Shown piece by piece: positions 59,016 through 64,000 of a stretch of 64,000 bases of DNA. Under the pieces are notes generated by a model. The model saw only the letters and a list, made by a program, of their open reading frames with translations, ran no database searches and was not told where the DNA came from. A program made the position numbers and the translations under genes. The stretch comes from Methylococcales symbiont of Iophon sp. n. MRB-2018. GTDB taxonomy: Bacteria; Pseudomonadota; Gammaproteobacteria; Methylococcales; Methylomonadaceae. Where the stretch lies: positions 1 through 64,000 of the forward strand of contig QPIL01000123.1 in NCBI GenBank assembly GCA_003666325.1, given 5' to 3'. Every line of letters starts with the position of its first letter. Position 1 is the first letter of the stretch.

Positions 59016-59552
59016 ATGAAAACAAGAGATCGTCGTCAAGGCATTGTCCTAGTCCATACAGGAGAAGGAAAAGGCAAGTCTTCCAGTGCATTAGGTATGG
59101 TATTTAGAGCCGCAGGCTGGGGAATGAAAATCTGCGTTATTCAATATATTAAAGGCCAGTGGCAAACAGGCGAACAAAAAGCAGCCGAACGTTTTGATAA
59201 TATTGAATGGCATGCCCTAGGCGATGGTTTTACCTGGGATACCAAGAATCCAGAACAAGACATTAAAACCAGTCGTGAAATCTGGCAGTTTAGTAAAGAA
59301 AAAATGCTGTCACAAAACTACGATTTTGTCTTACTGGATGAAATTAATTATTGCTGCGGCTACAACTGGATTGCAGGACAAGAAATAGCCGATTTTATTA
59401 CGCATGAAAAACCCAACTGGATGCATCTGGTTTTAACCGGTCGAAATGCCGCATCCGAAGTCATTGAGGTCGCAAACACAGTCACAGAAATGTGTAAAAT
59501 TAAACATGCCTATACAACTGGAATTAAGGCCGAACAGGGAGTGGAATTTTAG
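59016..59552 (+). CDS. cobO: Cob(I)yrinic acid a,c-diamide adenosyltransferase
   Basis: 178 residues. Walker A HTGEGKGKSSSALG (residues 14-27), then FDNIEWHALGDGFTWDT and DFVLLDEINYCCGYNWI, all typical of CobO/BtuR. It adenosylates corrinoids from ATP for coenzyme B12. It stands alone here. Confidence 0.93.
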   Translation: MKTRDRRQGIVLVHTGEGKGKSSSALGMVFRAAGWGMKICVIQYIKGQWQTGEQKAAERFDNIEWHALGDGFTWDTKNPEQDIKTSREIWQFSKEKMLSQNYDFVLLDEINYCCGYNWIAGQEIADFITHEKPNWMHLVLTGRNAASEVIEVANTVTEMCKIKHAYTTGIKAEQGVEF

Positions 59553-59905
59553 TTATTATTAAAGAGATCTATATGGGTAAATTTAGTGTAGTTGTATATA
59601 AACTTAAAAAAAGCCCAGCGTATTGAAAAAGTCAATCTTGCTATGTTCCGTCAACCATTCTGTTACTGAATCACTTTTCCTATTACTGCTTTTGTAGCCA
59701 TGAGTTTTGAGCGCTCATCTGCTAATATGTATTTTATTCCTACTGCAATAGTCGCTCAAATAAATACATCTATTGCTTTGTTTTCCAGAAGAACTAACTT
59801 ATTTTTTTGTTTGTACTGGATAGACAAGCGATACCTCTGTTTTTTTGCTAGACTGTCTTTTCAATAGATAAAAATAAGAAAACATACAATCACTGGAGAG
59901 TTAAA
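59553..59905. other. Intergenic region without a supported gene
   Basis: 353 bp, AT-rich. A short minus-strand frame (LKTHGYKSSNRKSDSVTEWL, then EHSKIDFFNTLGFF, stop at 59604) looks coding-like but has no start or family match. No terminator or tRNA found. Confidence 0.4.
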
Positions 59906-60268
59906 ATGGGTGAAACACAAAAATTGATAATTGCAGTTGCAGGATTATTTGCTGTTGGTTTTATTATGGTAGGAACCAATAACAACCAAACTGAAGAACA
60001 AAAAGAAGGTGCTGCAATGATAAGAGCCGTTGCAGCCATGCAAAGTATGGCCTCCCAAAAATGCCCTAAATTAATAAAGAAATACACCGGTACAAGCCCG
60101 ACTTCTCTGGTATCAAGAACCGACTCCGATCATGCAACCTATTTAACACTTGAATGGAAAGGTGAAAAAGAAGACAGCTACAAGTTAGCAACATGTACAC
60201 TACAAACAAGTTTAGGGGGGATTTCTAAATTAGTGATTGATGGTGAGACTATTATTGATAAAGAATAA
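59906..60268 (+). CDS. Hypothetical membrane-anchored protein
   Basis: 120 residues, one N-terminal helix (LIIAVAGLFAVGFIMVG) and a periplasmic domain with two Cys (ASQKCPKL and LATCTLQTS) that may form a disulfide. GGAGAG about 6 bases before ATG supports the start. The family is not recognised. Confidence 0.65.
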   Translation: MGETQKLIIAVAGLFAVGFIMVGTNNNQTEEQKEGAAMIRAVAAMQSMASQKCPKLIKKYTGTSPTSLVSRTDSDHATYLTLEWKGEKEDSYKLATCTLQTSLGGISKLVIDGETIIDKE

Positions 60269-60654
60269 ATACTTTTCTTTGAATGCTACATTATAGATAC
60301 ATACTTTCTATAATGTGCTACTTCATAAGTATTTTATAATTCATTGCATCAATCGATTTTGATTTGATCAATAATATGTTGTTCCCGTGTTCCGCATGAG
60401 AACTCAAGCAAAGTTTTTTCTACCTATTCAAGAAAAATAATAAAACTTTGCCCTTCATAACACTCATCATTAATAGATTAAGAGTGTTCATCCTTTTGTA
60501 ACATGACAAAATGATTAAAACTCAGTGATAGATATACTTTCAAGTAGAACCACAAACTTTACAATCAACAATACATTGCTTAAAATTATCGCACTTGAAA
60601 AACAATAATTTTAAGCGTTAATACCAAGCAATATAAACAAGAGGACAGTTAAAT
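60269..60654. other. Long 5' region of the cold-shock gene
   Basis: 386 bp without a gene. Long AT-rich leaders are common upstream of cold-shock-domain genes, and AAGAGGACAG precedes the next ATG. TTTAAGCG/CTTAAAATT stretches near 60580-60615 can form a hairpin (AATTTTAAGC against GCTTAAAATT). Confidence 0.3.
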
Positions 60655-60966
60655 ATGGCAGAAGAAAACAAAGGCTTTTTAAAAACATGGAAAGACGACC
60701 GTGGTTTTGGTTTTATAAAACCTGACGATGACAGTGATGATATTTTTATTCATATTTCCGCATTAGGAGAGGGAGCCAGACGCCCGCATCGTGGTGATAC
60801 CATTTTTTATCAAATTGAAGAAGCAGATGGCAAAACAAAAGCAGTGAATGCTTATATTGTCGGTGAAAAGAACCTTTCCAAAAAAAGTACTATATGGATT
60901 TGGATTACCCTTTTTTCAATGAGTGTCGCGGGAGTAGTGGCAGCGGTCATTCTTTTAGATGCGTGA
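60655..60966 (+). CDS. Membrane-tethered cold-shock-domain protein
   Basis: 103 residues. An N-terminal cold-shock domain (RNP1 RGFGFIKP, RNP2 DIFIHIS) spans about residues 5-67, followed by a single membrane helix (about 78-100, IWIWITLFSMSVAGVVAAVI). Related longer proteins fuse the domain to DUF1294 with several helices; this one is much shorter. It would hold a nucleic-acid-binding domain on the inner membrane. AGAGGA precedes the ATG. Confidence 0.8.
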   Translation: MAEENKGFLKTWKDDRGFGFIKPDDDSDDIFIHISALGEGARRPHRGDTIFYQIEEADGKTKAVNAYIVGEKNLSKKSTIWIWITLFSMSVAGVVAAVILLDA

Positions 60967-60990
60967 TAAACAGCCCTAAAAAAAATACTC

Positions 60991-61015
60991 CTCACTTAAT
61001 AAAGTGAGTTTTCTT
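60991..61015 (+). terminator. Rho-independent terminator after the cold-shock gene
   Basis: CTCACTT/AAGTGAG stem with loop AATA followed by TTTTCTT, 25 bases after the stop. Confidence 0.7.
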
Positions 61016-61524
61016 GACACAAGGATGTGTTAAATAAAAAACAAGGATACCTCAAAGCAAAAAAACACACCCTTTATCCTCAGCCTCCACACATTCAAAA
61101 GCTATTGTAGCTAGTTTGCATCCATAAACAGAGATTTTTGAGACAGAAAAAATAAATTTATCTCAAATAATAAAAAGAATCATTTTGAATGCTGGTTTTT
61201 TCTTGTTTTATTGGCTTTTTTATCAAACTTTTGAGACAAGAATATTTTGCGTCTATGTTGAGTAGAGTGGGTCATTAAATTTTAGCTTTCCACTAGGTAA
61301 GTAAATCATATCAACAATCTTATTATTAATCGTTCCATAAGTTCTCGCAGTATTCGTTAGCTAGGTACTTTGCATGCAAGTATCAGGCAACTGAAAAAAC
61401 TTTTCACTAAGATGATTTTTTCTGAATTGGCAGCCAAGACAATAAAAGCATTATAGTAGAATATGAACGCATAAAATGATACAGTTGCTTATCTTAGTGG
61501 CTAATCAACATAACAATTAAACCA
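61016..61524. other. Intergenic region with a possible minus-strand gene remnant
   Basis: About 500 bp with no intact gene. On the minus strand a frame reading TYGTINNKIVDMIYLPSGKL, then KFNDPLYST before TAG at 61253-61255, looks coding-like but has an in-frame stop upstream (at about 61371) and no recognised family. Confidence 0.3.
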
Positions 61525-61935
61525 ATGAAAATGCCTAATAAAAAAGTCAAAAATTTTGTTTTTCTCGTATTAACAAGTTTAGTAATGTCGTCTTTATTAA
61601 CCGCTTGTTCTGACGATGAGACGAAAATAAAATTTGATCATCCACATTCAAATATAGGTAGTTTAAAAAAACATACCTTTGAGCATAAGTTTGCAGACCA
61701 ATGTGTTGCTCGTGAACTTAAAAACTCAGTGAATAAAAAAGAGAATAAAAAACGTTTTCAAAAGTCCTGTTTATGTATTGCAACCAGAGTGATGAGAAAT
61801 TTAACAGAAGTAGAGGCTGAAAAATTTTTGGTCGAGAAAAAGAACACTCAATCATTAAAAATGAGTTTTGACGAGGCAGCCTATTTTTGTTTACAAAAAA
61901 CAGCCAAAGCACCTGTTTTGTTTGGTAGAAAATAA
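61525..61935 (+). CDS. Hypothetical lipoprotein
   Basis: 136 residues with a lipobox SLLTAC, then an acidic linker and a domain with four Cys (ADQCVAREL, KSCLCIATR, AYFCLQK). It resembles small Cys-containing secreted domains but no family is recognised. No strong ribosome-binding site is seen. Confidence 0.6.
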   Translation: MKMPNKKVKNFVFLVLTSLVMSSLLTACSDDETKIKFDHPHSNIGSLKKHTFEHKFADQCVARELKNSVNKKENKKRFQKSCLCIATRVMRNLTEVEAEKFLVEKKNTQSLKMSFDEAAYFCLQKTAKAPVLFGRK

Positions 61936-62171
61936 TACCATTTTCAAGAATAATGCTTTAAAACTAAGCTGTTAGATCTTGCTAATTCTATATTTAGGCT
62001 TACTTATACTAAAGTTTTTTATGATGTTTTTGATCATGTCGGTATTGACCCGGAACGTCTTCACAGCTAACAAGAACTAATAAAATAAAGAGTATCAATA
62101 TTATCTTTTCCATCAGACGCTCCAGCAAGATTAGGGTAAATCCCGTTTTCCATGCTAACAGGTATTAACAA

Positions 62172-62762
62172 ATGAAAAGCAGTTTTTACGCTTATCTATC
62201 TCGACTACGCTGGATTAAGCGTTGGGGTTTAAAACGTAATGCCTATGAAGAAAATGTAATGGAACATAGCTGGGAAGTTTCAGTCATTGCACATACTCTG
62301 GCACTTATTAAAAATAGATATTTTGAGGGGCAGTTAGATGCCAATGCAATAGCAACAGCAGCTTTGTATCATGATATTACAGAAGTTATAACGGGGGATT
62401 TACCAACACCCATTAAATATCATTCTAGTGGAATTACAAAGGCATATAATCAAATTGAACAGCAAGCTGAAATAGAATTAATCAGCTTATTACCTGATAA
62501 ATTACAAGCTGACTTTAAAATATTAATTCAAAGCAAGGCCTTACCTGAAACACATAAGTTGATCATTAAAGCAGCAGACAAAATATCAGCCTATTTAAAA
62601 TGCCAAGCCGAGCTAAAGGCTGGAAATAAAGAATTTGAAATGGCTGCTGCTCAGTTAGTTGAAACACTAGGAAAATCAAAACAAGAAGAAGTTGTCTTCT
62701 TTATGACGCATTTTGTTCCCAGTTGTGGGCTCACTTTAGATGGTTTAATGAAAACCAATTAG
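62172..62762 (+). CDS. yfbR: 5'-deoxynucleotidase YfbR (HD domain)
   Basis: 196 residues. HD-domain metal site: H32 in MEHSWEV, H67-D68 in LYHDITEVITGD, and the later Asp in KAADKISAYLKC. Dephosphorylates deoxynucleoside 5'-monophosphates. Full length. The dispersed repeat begins 9 bases after its stop. Confidence 0.92.
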   Translation: MKSSFYAYLSRLRWIKRWGLKRNAYEENVMEHSWEVSVIAHTLALIKNRYFEGQLDANAIATAALYHDITEVITGDLPTPIKYHSSGITKAYNQIEQQAEIELISLLPDKLQADFKILIQSKALPETHKLIIKAADKISAYLKCQAELKAGNKEFEMAAAQLVETLGKSKQEEVVFFMTHFVPSCGLTLDGLMKTN

Positions 62763-62770
62763 CCCATAAT

Positions 62771-62918
62771 ATATACTAATATAGTGCTTATATTAGGGTC
62801 TTATGTGTTTGCTAAAAATAGGGGCTACTTTATTGATAACCCACTATTTTTAGTGATCGCATAAGGTGATAATATGAGTGCTAGATTGGTGTATTTATTT
62901 GTTGAATACGGTATTAGA
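62771..62918. repeat. Dispersed hairpin repeat, copy 2
   Basis: Same element as 17727-17873, with the inverted repeat GCTAAAAATAG...CTATTTTTAG compensating in length on both arms and the identical right part GTGATAATATGAGTGCTAGA. No IS30 remnant is attached here, so the unit is defined by the comparison of the two copies. Confidence 0.65.
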
Positions 62919-63127
62919 TACAAACCAATGAGCGTTTAACCCCTATGGCAAGGATAAATATTTCGGCACTATTCATCTGCTTTAGAATGGAGGGTTGTCT
63001 AATTCTACAGAATTTACCCATTCAATTCTTCATAGACCCATTTTAATGTAGTGCTTGCTTATAAATATCAGCATATAAAAGCTATCTGTATTATTATGCA
63101 AACAAAACCGATAATTAAAGGACAATC

Positions 63128-63466
63128 ATGCGACAGTTATTAGCTTTTGGCTTGATACTTATTTCATTTCATACATTAGCCCAACAACCTCAGGATTTAT
63201 TGCCTGTACCTGATCCACCAGAATTACCTGCACCCGTGCAAAGTGGAGAAGCCATAGAGCCTGATATCACTATTATTCGTAAAGGTAAAAAGACCATTCA
63301 AGAATTTAGAAAAAATGGCATACTCTATATGGTGAAAATAATACCTGCTATTGGACCTGCCTATTACCTTATAGATACTGATGGTGATGGCAATATGGAT
63401 GTTAGAGGTAGCGATATGGACCAAAACAATAATATCAATCAGTGGAAAATATTTGAATGGGATTGA
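63128..63466 (+). CDS. DUF2782 family secreted protein
   Basis: 112 residues with a signal peptide (MRQLLAFGLILISFHTLA). The remainder, PDITIIRKGKKTIQEFRKNG and IGPAYYLIDTDGDGNMD, matches DUF2782. The Asp-rich DTDGDGNMD loop is calcium-site-like. Function unknown; commonly encoded near DNA polymerase I or homoserine kinase genes, not seen here. Confidence 0.8.
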   Translation: MRQLLAFGLILISFHTLAQQPQDLLPVPDPPELPAPVQSGEAIEPDITIIRKGKKTIQEFRKNGILYMVKIIPAIGPAYYLIDTDGDGNMDVRGSDMDQNNNINQWKIFEWD

Positions 63467-63519
63467 TATAAATTCCTTGTTTAACAGTTGCGGCAAATAA
63501 TAGAGGCTGTACCACCTAT

Positions 63520-63539
63520 TACTTTTATATTTAAAAGTA
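63520..63539. terminator. AT-only hairpin between convergent genes
   Basis: TACTTTTA/TAAAAGTA, an 8-bp perfect stem around TATT, between the DUF2782 gene and the convergent desaturase gene. Weak as a terminator because the stem is almost all A-T. Confidence 0.25.
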
Positions 63540-63562
63540 TTATGCCACTATTCACGCACCAT

Positions 63563-64000
63563 TTATGGTCTTAACATCACCTTTTTTCCTGTCATTATAT
63601 CCAGTGTTTTCCATAACCGAGTGAAAACAGGTTCTTGACGGTATGGAATGCCATGTTTTTTACACACGGCTTTTACTTTAGGTTGAGCTATTTGATAGCG
63701 GCTTAATGGAATATCTGGCCATAAATGATGTTCAATTTGATAATTTAACCAGCCATGAACAAAGTCTACAGAGTCTGTACCCGTGGTAAAGTTGGTTGAT
63801 CCCAAAATTTGTCTTAAATAATACTCGCCTTTATTCGTGCTTTTTTCTGTAAAAACATATAAGTCTTCACCAACATGATTGGTGCCAATGACCAGAAAAG
63901 TATGGATATTAGAGATGACTTCGGCTAATAGAGAATTAATTAAAACATTCGTAGCGGCAACCGTTCCACCTACGGCCATGATAATCCCTACGGGAATAAA
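63563..64000 (-). CDS. Fatty-acid desaturase, C-terminal part (5' end beyond window)
   Basis: The frame is open to the window edge; 146 residues are visible. The third histidine box is NYQIEHHLWPDIP, the QxxHH form of acyl-lipid (front-end, delta-5/6-like and sphingolipid) desaturases. It also has NFTTGTDSVDFVHGWLNYQ. Membrane di-iron enzyme that introduces double bonds in fatty acyl chains. The first two His boxes and the start lie outside, so the regiochemistry cannot be guessed. Confidence 0.85.
   Translation of the reverse strand, partial: FIPVGIIMAVGGTVAATNVLINSLLAEVISNIHTFLVIGTNHVGEDLYVFTEKSTNKGEYYLRQILGSTNFTTGTDSVDFVHGWLNYQIEHHLWPDIPLSRYQIAQPKVKAVCKKHGIPYRQEPVFTRLWKTLDIMTGKKVMLRP

Noticed and set aside
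61936-62171. Coding-like fragment YDVFDHVGIDPERLHS near 62015-62070
   Set aside because: Too short, no start codon in frame with a ribosome-binding site, and no convincing family match, although it faintly recalls hydrogenase iron-sulfur subunits.

Overview
The window is AT-rich gammaproteobacterial chromosome, most likely from a methanotroph of the order Methylococcales. The main evidence is a complete fhcBADC cluster (formyltransferase/hydrolase of the tetrahydromethanopterin C1 pathway) beside a gammaproteobacterial-type str-S10-spc-alpha ribosomal superoperon, rpoBC, and hemA-prfA-prmC and lolB-ispE-prs-pth clusters. The genus cannot be fixed from the sequence alone. Many short, decayed mobile-element remnants (IS5, IS30, IS66, REP-associated transposase, two MITE-like repeats) suggest past IS expansion followed by erosion.

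Layout. 1-6000: partial glycolate oxidase subunit GlcD, IS5 remnant, SLC13 anion symporter, REP-associated transposase debris, a DUF3500 exported protein whose tail is made of repeat DNA, and an outer-membrane barrel with a His-rich loop. 6098-10734: fhcB-fhcA-fhcD-fhcC, tightly coupled, making formate from C1 units. 10768-10985: Uma2 pseudogene. 11012-16609: a same-strand cluster of a SulP transporter, ATP synthase FO subunits a, c and b with no F1 genes, a lipoprotein and a two-module DUF350 membrane protein; this is the most unusual locus here. 16690-18180: IS66 remnant, a stand-alone lpxA, a dispersed hairpin repeat and an IS30 remnant.

18231-48064 (all minus strand): tRNA-Trp, secE, nusG, rplKAJL, rpoBC, rpsL, rpsG, fusA, tuf, the S10 and spc operons with secY and rpmJ, and rpsM-rpsK-rpsD-rpoA-rplQ, closed by a strong terminator at 18179-18222. 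The tRNA-Tyr/Gly/Thr cluster lies just upstream with its own promoter; the tufB gene commonly found after tRNA-Thr is absent and a 160-bp MITE-like element lies in its place.

48901-54499 (minus): TPR lipoprotein, lolB, ispE, tRNA-Gln, prs, rplY and pth. 54762-58445 (plus): hemA, prfA, prmC and a JAMM/M67 peptidase. 58446-64000 is looser: cobO, small unknown proteins, a membrane-tethered cold-shock-domain protein, yfbR, a second copy of the dispersed repeat, a DUF2782 protein and a partial QIEHH-type fatty-acid desaturase running off the window. No CRISPR array, rRNA gene or prophage was seen.
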